A DNA stretch of 64,000 nt from Pantoea sp. WMus005 (lineage in GTDB: Bacteria > Pseudomonadota > Gammaproteobacteria > Enterobacterales > Enterobacteriaceae), in contig NZ_JACBXU010000001.1 in the NCBI RefSeq assembly GCF_013415305.1, positions 1,364,001-1,428,000 of the forward strand, written 5' to 3'. Numbering within the stretch: the first letter of the stretch is position 1; every line of letters begins with the position of its first letter. The position numbers and the translations under genes were made by a program. The notes under the pieces were generated by a model. That model had not been told where the DNA came from. It saw only the letters and a list, made by a program, of their open reading frames with translations, and searched no databases. Positions 28,226 to 39,886 of this stretch are shown here, piece by piece.

Positions 28226-29482
28226 CTAATCGAGACCCAGGCTGTCGCGTAAAATCTGCAGGCGTTCATTATCGCCATCGCGGGCGGCCTGCTGAAGTGA
28301 TTTGGTTGGAGCGTGTATTAAACGGTTGGTCAGCTTGTGCGCCAGTTCCTGCATGACTTTCTGCGGGTCGGCACCCTGTTGCAGCGCCTGCAGCGCACGG
28401 CCTTCCAGCTCAGCGCGGATCTCTTCCGCCTGAGAACGATATTCACGGATCGTATTCACCGCGCCCTGCGAGCGCAGCCACGCCATGAATTCACTGCTTT
28501 CCTGCACCACGATGCTTTCGGCCTGAACCGCGGCCGCTTTGCGCTGCGCCAGGTTCTGCTCGATGATCGCCTGCAGGTCATCCACGCTGTAGAGATAGGC
28601 GTTAGGCAGGTCGCCCACTTCCGGCTCTACGTCGCGCGGTACGGCAATATCCACCAGCAACATAGGTTTGTTGCGGCGCGCTTTCAGGGCGCGCTCCATC
28701 ATCCCCTTGCCGATAATCGGCAGCGGACTGGAGGTTGACGAGATAATAATGTCGGCTTCTGCCAGACGGGCATCAATCTCCGCCAGCGTGATCACTTCGG
28801 CACCCACTTCCGCCGCCAGCGTTTCGGCGCGCTCGCGGGTTCGGTTAGCGATGATCAGATTTTTGACCTGATGTTCACGCAGATGACGCGCGACCAGCTC
28901 AATGGTTTCACCTGCGCCAACCAGTAGCACATTGACGGAGGAGAGAGATTCGAAGATTTGACGGGCCAGCGTACAGGCAGCAAACGCCACCGAGACCGCG
29001 TTGGCCCCGATATCGGTTTCCGTGCGCACGCGCTTGGCAACAGAGAAGGTTTTCTGGAACATGCGTTCCAGTTCACTGCTCAGCGCATGACCGCGTGAGG
29101 AATCAGCAAACGCTTTTTTCACCTGACCGAGGATCTGCGGTTCGCCCAGCACCAGTGAATCGAGTCCGCTGGCGACGCGCATCAGGTGGCTGACCGCCTC
29201 GTTATCCTGATGCCAGTACAGGCTGTTGCGTACATCCTCTTCATCCAGCTGATGATAATTGCATAACCAGCTCACCAGACGCGCCTGTAAGTCGGCCTGC
29301 TGCTCTACACTCAGGTAGAGTTCAGTCCGGTTACAGGTGGACAACACCACGCCGCTCTGCACCATTGGCTGTGATAACAGGCTGTTTAGCGCCTGCTCAA
29401 GCGTCTCCGGCCCGAACGAGACGCGTTCGCGCAGAGCAATGGGGGCTGTCTTGTGATTGATTCCGAGAGCGAGCAGCGTCAT
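28226..29482 (-). CDS. hemA: Glutamyl-tRNA reductase
   Basis: 418 residues. Reduces glutamyl-tRNA to glutamate semialdehyde, the first committed step of tetrapyrrole synthesis. The N-terminus [21 protein letters not shown] and [10 protein letters not shown] (catalytic Cys50 region) are diagnostic, with the NADPH loop [17 protein letters not shown] and C-terminal dimerisation helices. It supplies precursor for siroheme in the nas system as well as for heme. Start 42 nt upstream of prfA; divergent from lolB. Confidence 0.97.
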   Translation of the reverse strand: MTLLALGINHKTAPIALRERVSFGPETLEQALNSLLSQPMVQSGVVLSTCNRTELYLSVEQQADLQARLVSWLCNYHQLDEEDVRNSLYWHQDNEAVSHLMRVASGLDSLVLGEPQILGQVKKAFADSSRGHALSSELERMFQKTFSVAKRVRTETDIGANAVSVAFAACTLARQIFESLSSVNVLLVGAGETIELVARHLREHQVKNLIIANRTRERAETLAAEVGAEVITLAEIDARLAEADIIISSTSSPLPIIGKGMMERALKARRNKPMLLVDIAVPRDVEPEVGDLPNAYLYSVDDLQAIIEQNLAQRKAAAVQAESIVVQESSEFMAWLRSQGAVNTIREYRSQAEEIRAELEGRALQALQQGADPQKVMQELAHKLTNRLIHAPTKSLQQAARDGDNERLQILRDSLGLD

Positions 29483-29698
29483 GGCGGTTTTGGTTGGGAT
29501 GTCCCAATAATGTCAGGGTTTTGTGAGGCGCATTCTACAAGATGCGGCAGATCAAGAAAAGCCATACAAAGGCTATGACTGTAATAAGATTAACCCGATC
29601 GTGCTCAATTTGCTGCATAACAGCATTGACGGTTAAAACCGTGACGGTTAGCGTTATCCGTTACGAATAATAAATGTGTCCGAGGAGATGACCACTTG

Positions 29699-30322
29699 AT
29701 GCTTAATTCACCACGCAATCTGTTGCGCCTTTTGCCCCTTGCCAGCGTCCTGCTGGCGGCCTGTAGCGTCAACAAACCGCAAGGCCCGGGCCCCAGCGTT
29801 ACCGCGCCACAGTGGCAACAGCATCAGCAGGCGGTCTCAAAGGTCACGCACTATCAGACCCGCGGCGCCTTTGCCTACCTTTCTGACAAACAGAAAGTCT
29901 ATGCCCGCTTTAACTGGCAGCAGACCGCGCCGGATCGCTATCGCCTGTTGCTGACTAACCCGCTGGGCAGCACCGAACTGCAGCTCGATGCGCAGGGCTC
30001 TGTGGTGCAGATTGTCGATAACAAAGGCAAGCGCTACGTCAGCAACGATGCGCAGAAGATGATTTCACAGCTGACTGGCATGAACATTCCGCTGGCCAAC
30101 CTGCGTCAGTGGATGATGGGTCTGCCTGGCGATGCCACAGATTATCAGCTTAACGATAGCTATCAGCTGAGCAGCCTGAACTACAGCCGCGACGGCCAGA
30201 ACTGGCAGGTTTCTATCGCAGGCTACGACAGCAAGGTCACCCCGCCGCTGCCCTCCAGCCTGGAGCTGAAAGAGGGTGATCAGCGGATTAAACTGCGTAT
30301 GGACGGCTGGACCGTTCAATGA
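29699..30322 (+). CDS. lolB: Outer-membrane lipoprotein LolB
   Basis: 207 residues. Receives lipoproteins from LolA and inserts them in the outer membrane. Signal peptide [22 protein letters not shown] with lipobox LAAC (Cys22); Ser at +2 fits outer-membrane sorting. The fold is marked by [24 protein letters not shown] and [19 protein letters not shown] codon directly before the ATG could also initiate and has better spacing to GAGGAG. The stop overlaps the ispE start (ATGA). Confidence 0.94.
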   Translation: MLNSPRNLLRLLPLASVLLAACSVNKPQGPGPSVTAPQWQQHQQAVSKVTHYQTRGAFAYLSDKQKVYARFNWQQTAPDRYRLLLTNPLGSTELQLDAQGSVVQIVDNKGKRYVSNDAQKMISQLTGMNIPLANLRQWMMGLPGDATDYQLNDSYQLSSLNYSRDGQNWQVSIAGYDSKVTPPLPSSLELKEGDQRIKLRMDGWTVQ

Positions 30323-31176
30323 TCACCCACTGGCCTGCCCCGGCAAAACTGAATCTTTTTCTCTACATCACCGGCCGTCGTCCCGACGGCTATCACAACC
30401 TGCAGACGCTGTTTCAGTTTCTGGATTACGGTGACCAGTTGCAGATTACCGTTGATGACAGCGATTCGATTCAGCTGTTAACGCCGGTGCCAGGCGTTGC
30501 CGATGCGGACAACCTGATTGTGCGTGCCGCGAACATGCTGAAGCAGGCGGCACAGGACAAAAAATGCCTGTCTGCTCGCGCAGGCGCGCAGATTGCCATC
30601 GAGAAACGCCTGCCTATGGGCGGCGGTCTCGGCGGCGGCTCCTCTGATGCCGCCACCGTGCTGGTGGCGCTGAATCACCTGTGGCAAACCGGCTTCACAC
30701 CGGATGCGCTGGCGGCGATTGGCGTGAAGCTGGGTGCAGACGTACCGGTGTTCGTTCAGGGCTTCGCGGCCTTTGCGCAGGGAGTCGGTGAACAACTTCA
30801 GCCCGCAGAGCCCGAAGAAAAGTGGTATCTTGTCGCTCATCCCGGCGTGAACATCAGTACACCAGTGGTATTCAACGACCCCGAACTGACGCGTGATACC
30901 CCATCGCGCAGTTTATCGACGCTTTTAGCTGCACCCTTCACCAATGATTGTGAAGCAGTGGTAAGAAAACGTTTTCGTGAGGTTGATGAGCTTGTTTCCT
31001 GGCTGCTAGAATACGCGCCGTCACGCCTGACTGGCACGGGCGCTTGTGTGTTTGCTGAATTCGACACCGAGTCTGCTGCCCGTCAGGTGCTGGAGCTTGC
31101 CCCGAATGGGGTGCGCGGATTTGTAGCGCGGGGCGTAAATGTTTCGCCGCTACAGCGTGCCCTGCGAGGCGATTAG
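30319..31176 (+). CDS. ispE: 4-diphosphocytidyl-2-C-methyl-D-erythritol kinase
   Basis: 285 residues, GHMP kinase family, MEP isoprenoid pathway. The N-terminus [35 protein letters not shown] and the phosphate loop [22 protein letters not shown] are diagnostic. ATGA overlap with lolB; followed by prs as in E. coli. Confidence 0.97.
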   Translation: MITHWPAPAKLNLFLYITGRRPDGYHNLQTLFQFLDYGDQLQITVDDSDSIQLLTPVPGVADADNLIVRAANMLKQAAQDKKCLSARAGAQIAIEKRLPMGGGLGGGSSDAATVLVALNHLWQTGFTPDALAAIGVKLGADVPVFVQGFAAFAQGVGEQLQPAEPEEKWYLVAHPGVNISTPVVFNDPELTRDTPSRSLSTLLAAPFTNDCEAVVRKRFREVDELVSWLLEYAPSRLTGTGACVFAEFDTESAARQVLELAPNGVRGFVARGVNVSPLQRALRGD

Positions 31177-31240
31177 CAAATGCGTGACAGTGTCACCCCG
31201 TTCCAGACACTGCGCCTTTTGCATCAACACACCCGTGTGA

Positions 31241-32260
<1,020 letters not shown>

Positions 32261-32270
32261 TCTTCGCGGA

Positions 32271-32295
32271 ACCGGGCCCTGTGCCCGGTTTTTTT
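32271..32295 (+). terminator. Terminator after prs
   Basis: ACCGGGC-CCTGT-GCCCGGT followed by seven T residues, 10 nt after the prs stop. Confidence 0.92.
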
Positions 32296-32473
32296 ATGTC
32301 TGCCAGTCGCCCGATTAACGCGCTTCTTTTTCTGAGATTTCCGCGATAAATTCCCCTGCAATCCCCTATTTTCAACGCCACTTACTCTTTTGCTAAAACG
32401 CTGCGTTCCCCGCTTCTGCCCGGTGCCATTAAGTGGTAATTTGCAACGCAATTTTCATCAGAACCCGGCCCTC

Positions 32474-33625
32474 ATGAACCTCGATATTTATACCTTATTT
32501 ATTTGCGAGCTTTATGTGCTGGGGTTTCTGAGCATCATTATGGTTTTTGCCTGGATTGGATCGCAGTATGACCGGGTTCTGGGTTTTACCTGCCTGTCAC
32601 TGGTTTTTACCCTGATTTCCGTATTCTTGAGCAGCCTGCGCAGCAGTGGTCTGCATTTTCTGCCTGTTGCGGTGGGTAATGTGCTGGTGATGCTGGCGTA
32701 TGGTGGATTGTTAAATGCGTTCCGACGCTTGTGCGGCAAACCCATCGGCATTCACTGGCTGTTGGGCGCTCTGCTCTGGGCACTCCTCTGTTGCTTTCCG
32801 GTGTTCTATTACAGCTTACCCAAACGGGTACTGGTGCTGTGCATCGCCTGTGTCGTCTATACCGCTGCGCTGATCCAACTGGTCTGGCTGGCACGTGACA
32901 TGCTGAAAGCCACTTTCTGGCCTGCGCAGTTACTGTTGTGGATCCATCTGTTGTTTCATCTGGCACGCCTGTTTCTGGACCCGGCGATTCCCAGTGCGCA
33001 GCCCGGTGCGATTGGCGGCTCCAGCTTCTCGGTTTACGTCATCCTTGAGTCGATTCTGTTTGTCATCGGACTGACGTTTACTATTCTGGCCATGGTGAAT
33101 GAACGGATGCAGGTCAGCTTAAAACATGCCTCCCTGCACGATCCGTTGACTAGCGTCTGGAATCGTCGTGCCCTGTTTAACGAAGCCGGGAAAATTGCGG
33201 CGCGTTGCCGCCGTCAGAACAAGCCCTACAGCGCGATACTCTTCGATCTTGATCATTTTAAAAGCATTAATGATCGGTATGGTCATCATCAGGGAGACCA
33301 GATTTTAATTCACTTTTGCAGCATTGTCAGAGAACTGATAGCGGCGGAGGGGCGCTTTGCGCGACTGGGTGGAGAAGAGTTTGCGGCGATAATTCCGGCA
33401 GGCGCAAAGGAAACGAGAGCCTGGTGTGAAGCGATCCGACTGGCGGTCTGCGCGTCACAACCCAATGCGATTACCTATTCAGTCAGCATTGGGTTTGCGA
33501 CTGTGACCCACCACCAGCAGGACTTTGAAGATTTACTGGCACTGGCGGATGCGGCGCTCTACCACGCTAAGGCCAGCGGCCGGAACCGCACAGCGCAGCA
33601 TCCGGTCACTGCCGTACTCAGTTAA
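32474..33625 (+). CDS. Membrane-bound GGDEF diguanylate cyclase
   Basis: 383 residues from ATG 32474; upstream in-frame sequence lacks protein character. Six to seven hydrophobic helices (about 5-215) form a membrane sensor, then a GGDEF domain (about 220-375) with HDPLTSVWNRRAL, LFDLDHFKSINDRYGHHQGD and active site RLGGEEF near 298-302. The metal and GTP residues look intact, so it should make cyclic di-GMP. No RxxD inhibitory site five residues before GGEEF is seen. It occupies the place that dauA (ychM) has next to prs in E. coli. Its last 4 bases overlap the convergent ychH. Confidence 0.9.
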   Translation: MNLDIYTLFICELYVLGFLSIIMVFAWIGSQYDRVLGFTCLSLVFTLISVFLSSLRSSGLHFLPVAVGNVLVMLAYGGLLNAFRRLCGKPIGIHWLLGALLWALLCCFPVFYYSLPKRVLVLCIACVVYTAALIQLVWLARDMLKATFWPAQLLLWIHLLFHLARLFLDPAIPSAQPGAIGGSSFSVYVILESILFVIGLTFTILAMVNERMQVSLKHASLHDPLTSVWNRRALFNEAGKIAARCRRQNKPYSAILFDLDHFKSINDRYGHHQGDQILIHFCSIVRELIAAEGRFARLGGEEFAAIIPAGAKETRAWCEAIRLAVCASQPNAITYSVSIGFATVTHHQQDFEDLLALADAALYHAKASGRNRTAQHPVTAVLS

Positions 33626-33897
33626 TGGTGTGAATTGGGCGTCCGCCGGCAGCGATTATCATAGCGACGATGCCAGTAATAACGATCTTCCACTTTTTCA
33701 CGCCCACTAAGACCCGCCCCCACCAGCCACAGCAGCGCACCGATAAAGATGCCTAGCATCGCACCCTGCGCCAGAAGCTGCGGCATGTGGAGGGAGGGAA
33801 GCTGATTAATAATTGAAAAACCGACGCCCAGTACCATTGTGACTAATCCCAGTACCATCAAGCTGTTACCCGCTACGCGGCAGTGATGATGTTTCAT
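33622..33897 (-). CDS. ychH: YchH family stress-induced inner-membrane protein
   Basis: 91 residues with two hydrophobic helices (NSLMVLGLVTMVLGVGFSII and GAMLGIFIGALLWLVGAGLSG) and a basic tail ending DRYYWHRRYDNRCRR, closely like E. coli YchH. Divergent from pth, as in E. coli. Ribosome site GGAGGTG is good. Confidence 0.9.
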   Translation of the reverse strand: MKHHHCRVAGNSLMVLGLVTMVLGVGFSIINQLPSLHMPQLLAQGAMLGIFIGALLWLVGAGLSGREKVEDRYYWHRRYDNRCRRTPNSHH

Positions 33898-34152
33898 GCT
33901 GCACCTCCATCCTTATGAGTCAATAACCGCACACAATGTTAAGTGCCATAAGTTTAGGCAATGGATAGAGGCAACGTTGCGGACTGGATCACACATCAGT
34001 CATAAAGAATCCGCTGGTCCTGATTGCAGTCTGTTGATTCAGATAGAAAATGATTAATCACGGTTCTGAACCATTTCAATGCTTCGGCTTTGTCATCCTG
34101 AGTGTGGCGAAGTAAACTAACGCCCTTTCGCGATAACAGCAGGATAATCATT

Positions 34153-34740
34153 GTGAGCAGCATTAAACTGATTGTGGGCCTTGCCAATCCGGGCGCTGAA
34201 TATGCCGCCACGCGCCACAATGCGGGTGCCTGGTATCTGGATTTACTGGCTGAGCGCCACAATCAGTCACTGAAAGAGGAAGGCAAATTCTATGGCTACA
34301 CTGCCCGCCTGGCGATAGCCGGAGAGGATGTGCGCCTGCTGGTCCCGACCACCTTTATGAACCTGAGCGGTAAAGCGGTGGCGGCGATGGCGACCTTTTA
34401 TCGCATTACGCCGGAAGAAATTCTGGTGGCGCACGATGAACTTGATCTTCCCCCCGGCGTGGCGAAGTTCAAGCAAGGCGGCGGCCATGGCGGCCATAAC
34501 GGGCTGAAAGACATCATCAGCAAACTCGGCAACAACAACAATTTCCATCGGCTGCGCATCGGTATCGGTCACCCCGGCGACCGCAACAAGGTGACGGGAT
34601 TTGTGCTGGGCAAGCCGCCCGCCAGTGAGCAGAAGCTGATTGATGATGCCATTGATGAAGCGGCGCGCTGTACTGAACTGTGGCTCAAAGAGGATCGCAT
34701 CAAGGCGATGAACCGGCTGCACGCCTTCAAGCCTGCTTAA
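34153..34740 (+). CDS. pth: Peptidyl-tRNA hydrolase
   Basis: 195 residues from GTG 34153 (AGGA eight bases upstream), matching E. coli length. Releases stalled peptidyl-tRNA. Motifs: [24 protein letters not shown] with the catalytic His, [24 protein letters not shown] and RLRIGIGHP. Followed by ychF. Confidence 0.97.
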   Translation: MSSIKLIVGLANPGAEYAATRHNAGAWYLDLLAERHNQSLKEEGKFYGYTARLAIAGEDVRLLVPTTFMNLSGKAVAAMATFYRITPEEILVAHDELDLPPGVAKFKQGGGHGGHNGLKDIISKLGNNNNFHRLRIGIGHPGDRNKVTGFVLGKPPASEQKLIDDAIDEAARCTELWLKEDRIKAMNRLHAFKPA

Positions 34741-34848
34741 ACGCCCGAATCGTCGTGATTCCGTGTATAATGCGCGAAATTTTTCAATCCGTCTCCGACA
34801 GTCCGCCTTCTGGCTCACTGTCCATCCAGTTATAAAGGGTATCAAACC

Positions 34849-35940
34849 ATGGGATTCAAATGCGGTATCGTGGGCCTGCCGAACGTCGGTAAATCCACTC
34901 TGTTTAACGCGCTGACTAAAGCGGGTATCGAAGCGGCTAACTTCCCCTTCTGCACCATTGAGCCAAACACCGGCGTGGTGCCGATGCCTGACCTGCGTCT
35001 CGACCAGCTTTCTGAGATTGTTAAGCCGCAGCGCGTGGTGCCGACTACCATGGAATTCGTCGATATCGCGGGTCTGGTCAAAGGCGCGTCTAAAGGTGAA
35101 GGCCTGGGCAACCAGTTCCTGACTAACATCCGCGAAACCGAAGCCATCGGCCACGTGGTGCGCTGCTTTGAAAACGACAACATCATCCACGTGGCGGGTA
35201 AAGTGAACCCGGCTGAAGATATTGATGTGATCAACACCGAGCTGGCGCTGTCCGATCTTGAAACCTGTGAACGTGCGATTCAGCGTGTGCAGAAAAAAGC
35301 CAAAGGCGGTGATAAAGATGCCAAGGCCGAGCTGGCTGCACTGGAGAAGTGCCTGCCGCATCTCTCTGAAGCGGGCATGCTGCGTTCACTGGATCTGGAT
35401 GCAGACGACAAAGCGGCCATCCGCTATCTGAGCTTCCTGACCCTGAAACCAACGATGTACATTGCTAACGTCAATGAAGATGGTTTTGAGAACAACCCTT
35501 ACCTGGATCAGGTGCGTGCTATTGCTGAAGCAGAAGGTTCAGTCGTGGTGCCCGTCTGCGCCGCCGTTGAGTCAGATATCGCCGAGCTGGAAGATGAAGA
35601 CCGTGACGAGTTCATGGCCGAACTGGGACTGGAAGAGCCGGGCCTGAACCGCGTTATCCGCGCCGGTTACTCGCTGCTGAACCTGCAGACCTATTTCACC
35701 GCTGGCGTGAAAGAAGTGCGTGCATGGACTATTCCTGTTGGCGCGACAGCCCCACAGGCAGCCGGTAAAATCCACACCGACTTCGAGAAAGGTTTTATCC
35801 GCGCCCAGACCATCGCGTTTGATGACTTTATTGCCTATAAGGGCGAGCAAGGTGCGAAAGAAGCCGGCAAGATGCGTTCAGAAGGTAAAGAGTACATCGT
35901 GAAAGATGGCGATGTGATGAACTTCCTGTTCAACGTCTGA
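34849..35940 (+). CDS. ychF: Redox-responsive ATPase/GTPase YchF (OLA1 family)
   Basis: 363 residues, standard length. G1 loop [15 protein letters not shown], switch motif [20 protein letters not shown], then the YchF-specific NVNEDG in place of NKxD (consistent with ATP preference), a coiled-coil insertion and the C-terminal TGS domain ([46 protein letters not shown]). Binds ribosomes and catalase in E. coli. Confidence 0.97.
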   Translation: MGFKCGIVGLPNVGKSTLFNALTKAGIEAANFPFCTIEPNTGVVPMPDLRLDQLSEIVKPQRVVPTTMEFVDIAGLVKGASKGEGLGNQFLTNIRETEAIGHVVRCFENDNIIHVAGKVNPAEDIDVINTELALSDLETCERAIQRVQKKAKGGDKDAKAELAALEKCLPHLSEAGMLRSLDLDADDKAAIRYLSFLTLKPTMYIANVNEDGFENNPYLDQVRAIAEAEGSVVVPVCAAVESDIAELEDEDRDEFMAELGLEEPGLNRVIRAGYSLLNLQTYFTAGVKEVRAWTIPVGATAPQAAGKIHTDFEKGFIRAQTIAFDDFIAYKGEQGAKEAGKMRSEGKEYIVKDGDVMNFLFNV

Positions 35941-35995
35941 TTTGCTGGTTGTCTCATCCGGTTTCATTAAGCCCATGAAATCTGGCAGACTCCCC

Positions 35996-36023
35996 AAAAA
36001 TCCACGCCATGGCGTGGATTTTT
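35996..36023. terminator. Bidirectional terminator after ychF
   Basis: AAAAATCCACGCC-AT-GGCGTGGATTTTT, a perfect 13-bp dyad between ychF (plus) and the convergent LysR gene (minus). Confidence 0.9.
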
Positions 36024-36099
36024 CATTTTAACGCCGTATCAAGAGTGTCTGTCGGCACATTTCACCCATGCCGCAATCATGACCTGAAACGGCACCTGT

Positions 36100-37008
36100 T
36101 CAGCAACGGATAAACTGCGCTTCACACTGCCGGGCAATCTCCCACAGCCTGTTACGAATGACCTGCTTAAGTTGCAGAGTGGACTGCGACTGGGGCTGGT
36201 CACGGCGGCTGATCAGCATCACTTCAAACGGCAGGGGCTGCGCTATGGGCAGCAATTTTAACTGTTCGGCATAGCGGCAGGCGGTGAAGAGATCCACAAT
36301 GCCCGTGCCGCCACCTGCCAGCACCATATCCGCAATGACCGAATAGGTTTTAATCGACAACGACACGGCAGGATTGAGTTTCTTATCGCGCAGCGCACGG
36401 TGAAGTACGCGTCCAAGCGGATCCTGCGCCTGCATCATCAGTAGATTATTGTTGCACAACCACGCCAGCGTAACAGGTTCATGCCGGGGATGAGTGAGGG
36501 GTAGCAGCGCCACCATGGAGGACTGGAACAGAGGCTCAGCCAGGAGATCCGCATCGACCTGCTGACCAAAGACCAGCGCGAAATCGAGCTGATTATCCAG
36601 AATCATCTGGCATAAGGTACTGAAGTGCTCGGTAACCAGTTCCACACTGACGGAGGCCATCTGTTGCCGCCAGGTGACCAGGGCGGGAGCCATTACCATC
36701 TGACCAAAAGCGTGAGCTGCTCCAACGCGAACTAATTGCCCTTCGCCACGCCGCAGCTGTTCGGTGAGCTGGGTAATGGATTGCAGACGCTGGCAGAGAT
36801 CCTCTATTTCAGGCAGCAGACGTCGCCCTTCTGCCGTTACACTCATTCCCTGTAGCCGTCGCTCAAACAGCGCAAATCCCAGCTGCTGTTCAGCGTGATT
36901 CAGCACACGGCTGATATTCGGCTGCGACACATTCAGCAGGCGCGCCGCTGCGCTGATGCTGCCGGTCTGTACGATAGCCTGAAAGACCTCAATATGGCGG
37001 AGCCGCAT
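36100..37008 (-). CDS. LysR-family transcriptional regulator of the peptide/D-glutamate operon
   Basis: 302 residues. Winged helix-turn-helix at the N-terminus (IEVFQAIVQTGSISAAARLLNVSQPNISRVLNHAEQQLGFALFER), then the effector-binding domain. It is the last gene of the minus-strand run, 129 bp after the D-aminopeptidase gene, so it is probably co-transcribed or separately promoted in that gap rather than divergent. Effector unknown; context suggests a peptide, D-amino acid or N-acetylglutamate. Confidence 0.88.
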   Translation of the reverse strand: MRLRHIEVFQAIVQTGSISAAARLLNVSQPNISRVLNHAEQQLGFALFERRLQGMSVTAEGRRLLPEIEDLCQRLQSITQLTEQLRRGEGQLVRVGAAHAFGQMVMAPALVTWRQQMASVSVELVTEHFSTLCQMILDNQLDFALVFGQQVDADLLAEPLFQSSMVALLPLTHPRHEPVTLAWLCNNNLLMMQAQDPLGRVLHRALRDKKLNPAVSLSIKTYSVIADMVLAGGGTGIVDLFTACRYAEQLKLLPIAQPLPFEVMLISRRDQPQSQSTLQLKQVIRNRLWEIARQCEAQFIRC

Positions 37009-37137
37009 GATGATTTACCCTGGATGGAATGGCGTACACGGAAGCTTCTCCGACAGGCTGCACCGGCGGAGGGAGAACAATCATTATCCTGCTGCAAAAA
37101 CTGTACCGCAAACCGGTGCAGCTCCGGAATAATGTCG

Positions 37138-37959
37138 CTACGACTGCGTACTCGCCAGATAGGAGAATGCACTGAGTAAGCTGATTAACGTCTCCATCTT
37201 CTCCGCCTGATACGCCACGGTAACGGCATCCAGGCGCGTGACGCCGGGGATGAGACTGAACAGATCGGCCAGCACCGGTTTCGTGGCCTGAAGCTGCATA
37301 GCGTAAGGGGCTGTCAGCCGGGTTGTGCTCACCTGAGGGCGATGCTGCAGTGCGGCGCTTGCTGCGGCTGCGATCGCACGCTGGGCCGCTTCAGGGCTGA
37401 TCGATTCCGCGCAGGTATGCGAAATGGCGCGTTTTACACAGACGTAATCGACCGCTGAGTAATGTTTCGCTATCCAGTTCTGTAACTGATCGTCGCCGGT
37501 GACCAGCAGCAATGGCGTGCCGTGTTCAGCCGCGGCGGCCGCATAAATATCGGTTTCGCCCATCACCAGACCATTGATATGGATACGCCAGAATGCCCGA
37601 CCATTAATGGTATGCGCCAGGACGCCGGACTCACCTGCTGCGCTGTGAAATCCCACCAGAAATAGCCCGTCGAACGTCTGCTGTTCTATCCCCTCCACCA
37701 TCGACAGGCAGCGGGGTTTTCCCTGCACCAGTCGGGCGCGGGGATCGATATTTTCCGCACGCAAATTGGTCATCTGCGCATGGCTGTCTGCAACCACCAC
37801 TTCCGTTGCCCCGCCGGCGAAAGCGCCTTCAATCGCGGCATTCACCTCCTGCTCCATCAGACCACGGGCCAGCTGATGTTCCGGGTGGCCGGGTGTACAT
37901 TGCTCCGGGCGCATGACTCCCGCGATACCTTCAATGTCGGCCGAAATAAAAATTTTCAT
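37138..37959 (-). CDS. M55-family D-aminopeptidase (DppA-like)
   Basis: 273 residues. Zinc-binding motifs of the DppA family are clear: SADIEGIAG at 6-14, DSHAQMTNLR near 60, LVGFHSAAG near 102 and the NGLVMGETDIYAAAAAEHGTPLLLVTGDD segment. DppA from Bacillus releases N-terminal D-residues from short peptides. The ATG overlaps the stop of the upstream DmpA-type peptidase gene, so the two peptidases are coupled. No signal peptide, so it should act in the cytoplasm on imported peptides. Confidence 0.9.
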   Translation of the reverse strand: MKIFISADIEGIAGVMRPEQCTPGHPEHQLARGLMEQEVNAAIEGAFAGGATEVVVADSHAQMTNLRAENIDPRARLVQGKPRCLSMVEGIEQQTFDGLFLVGFHSAAGESGVLAHTINGRAFWRIHINGLVMGETDIYAAAAAEHGTPLLLVTGDDQLQNWIAKHYSAVDYVCVKRAISHTCAESISPEAAQRAIAAAASAALQHRPQVSTTRLTAPYAMQLQATKPVLADLFSLIPGVTRLDAVTVAYQAEKMETLISLLSAFSYLASTQS

Positions 37960-38999
37960 GAGGTTAATCTATCCAGAATCTGAGTCAGTGAGGGGCGATG
38001 ATGACCGCGAAAGCCGGTAACAGCCTCTGCGCTCAACAAGGCATCCAGTACAGCCTGTTCTGTTGCATCTGCCGCGGCAGCAAGCAGTGGCTCCAGCGAG
38101 TCGTCCGGTGGCGGCAGCGGTTGCGGTTGCGTTGAAAACGCCACCGCAATATCGCCCGAGCCATGGCCCCAGTAACTGCCCAGCCGTCCCAGACCGGCAC
38201 CGGCTCGCTTCGCGATGCGCTTTAGCTGACGTGCGTCCAGCGGGGCATCCGTTGCCATGATGATGATGACAGAACCGGCATCACGCTGCGGCGTCTCACC
38301 GGCCAGCAGCGGCGCAATCATCCCGCCGGCCCGGACGCCATCGAGCGTTAATGCCTCCAGCGCGCCGAAATTGGCCAGTACCAGCACGCCAAGCGTGGCG
38401 TTGAGTGAAGGAATAACCCGTGAGGCGGTTCCGATGCCCCCTTTCAGGCTGAAACAGCTCATCCCACGTCCTGCGCCGACGCTGCCACGCGAGAAGTCGG
38501 CGGAGGCCGTCAGCAGCGCCGCCTTAGCCATCTCCTCACTGATGGCCAGCGCCTGGATATCATTCAGCCAGCCGTCGTTGCACTCCAGCACCAGCGGGTT
38601 GACCGTGGGCAACGTTCGTCCCAGTTCGGGGTTACGACGAATGGCATCCCGCACCAGCGCGGTAAACAGCGTGCCAACCGCCAGCGTGTTACTGAGCAGA
38701 ATCGGCGTCTGAAGCACGCCAAGTTCCTCTATCTGAACCAGTCCGACGGGTTTCGCAAAGCCGTTCAGCACTTCAGCCCCACACGGCAGCGGCGTGAGAA
38801 ACAGATTGTCGCCCGGCGGTACGACGGCGGTGACGCCAGTCTGCTTTTCGCCTTCATTCAGTGTGTAGTGTCCGACACGCACGCCCGCAACATCGCTGAT
38901 GCGATTAGTGGGTCCGCAGGCGCTTCGCGGCTGCCCAAGCTGACGCAGGTCACGCCAGCGATCCAGCAGCAGGTCACGCTGCAATTGTTGATAATCCAT
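37956..38999 (-). CDS. P1 (S58) family aminopeptidase, DmpA-like
   Basis: 347 residues of the self-cleaving DmpA/BapA family, some of which release N-terminal D- or beta-residues. Hallmarks: NRISDVAGVRVGHYTLNEG, PILLSNTLAVGTLF, RGSVGAGRGMSCFSLKGGIGTASR and GVLVLANFGALEALTLDGV. The autocleavage point should lie near the ANFG segment; I cannot place it safely, and whether the nucleophile is conserved is open. No signal peptide. It follows the transporter genes and overlaps the M55 gene. Confidence 0.88.
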   Translation of the reverse strand: MDYQQLQRDLLLDRWRDLRQLGQPRSACGPTNRISDVAGVRVGHYTLNEGEKQTGVTAVVPPGDNLFLTPLPCGAEVLNGFAKPVGLVQIEELGVLQTPILLSNTLAVGTLFTALVRDAIRRNPELGRTLPTVNPLVLECNDGWLNDIQALAISEEMAKAALLTASADFSRGSVGAGRGMSCFSLKGGIGTASRVIPSLNATLGVLVLANFGALEALTLDGVRAGGMIAPLLAGETPQRDAGSVIIIMATDAPLDARQLKRIAKRAGAGLGRLGSYWGHGSGDIAVAFSTQPQPLPPPDDSLEPLLAAAADATEQAVLDALLSAEAVTGFRGHHRPSLTQILDRLTS

Positions 39000-39001
39000 C
39001 G

Positions 39002-39886
39002 TCAGCCCTTGAGTTTGGGATCGAGCGTGTCACGCAACGCGTCGCCAAGCAGATTGAATGCCAGCACGGTGATAAAGATCGCCAGCCCAGGAAATACGCT
39101 CATGTGCCAGGATCCGGCCATCATCATGCTGCGACTCATCGCCAGAATATTGCCCCATTCCGGCACGTCCGGTTCCGGACCCAGTCCGATAAAACTCAGG
39201 CCCGCCGCGGTCAGAATACTGGTACCAATGCGCATGGTGAAGTAGACAATCACGCTGGAGAGCGTGCCGGGCAGAATATGCCGCAGAATAATCACGCGGT
39301 CTGGCGCACCGGCACAGCGAACGGCTTCAACATAGGCCGCCTGCTTCAGAGAGAGCGTCGACGCCCGCACGATGCGGGCAAATACCGGCACACTGAATAC
39401 CGCGACCGCGATAATGACATTGTTCAGGCCCGTCCCCAGCAGCGCCACCACCGCAATGGCCAGCAACATGCCGGGAAACGCGAATAAGACGTCGGCACCG
39501 CGCATGATCAACATATCAACCCAACCGCCGTAATAGCCCGCCAGTAATCCGAGCATGACTCCGACCAGCATACCGATCGTCACCGACAGCACGCCGATAT
39601 AGAGCGAGATACGCGCGCCATAGATAATGCGACTGAGCAGGTCGCGCCCCAGTTCGTCGGTCCCCATCCAGTGTGCCGCCGTTGGCGGTGACGATAACGC
39701 CATCCAGTCCGGCGCCATAGGATCCCAGGGCGCCAGCCAGGGCGCAAAGACCGCCACCACAATCAATAACAGCACAAAGCCACCTGAGACCAGTGCCAGC
39801 GGGTTACGCACAAAGGCATGCAGGAAATCACACCACGGCGAACGAATAATCTGAGGCGGGTTGTCAGTCAGCGATTGACTACTCAT
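39002..39886 (-). CDS. Peptide ABC transporter permease (DppC/GsiD type)
   Basis: 294 residues. N-terminal membrane helix (LALVSGGFVLLLIVVAVFAPWLAP), then the BPD_transp_1 domain with five helices and the coupling loop YVEAVRCAGAPDRVIILRHILPGT. C-terminus FNLLGDALRDTLDPK is typical of DppC/OppC. ATGA overlap with the DppB-type gene upstream. Confidence 0.92.
   Translation of the reverse strand: MSSQSLTDNPPQIIRSPWCDFLHAFVRNPLALVSGGFVLLLIVVAVFAPWLAPWDPMAPDWMALSSPPTAAHWMGTDELGRDLLSRIIYGARISLYIGVLSVTIGMLVGVMLGLLAGYYGGWVDMLIMRGADVLFAFPGMLLAIAVVALLGTGLNNVIIAVAVFSVPVFARIVRASTLSLKQAAYVEAVRCAGAPDRVIILRHILPGTLSSVIVYFTMRIGTSILTAAGLSFIGLGPEPDVPEWGNILAMSRSMMMAGSWHMSVFPGLAIFITVLAFNLLGDALRDTLDPKLKG

Noticed and set aside
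33996..34262. 88-codon minus-strand frame opposite the pth start
   Set aside because: Overlaps the conserved pth gene, no ribosome site, no recognisable protein features.
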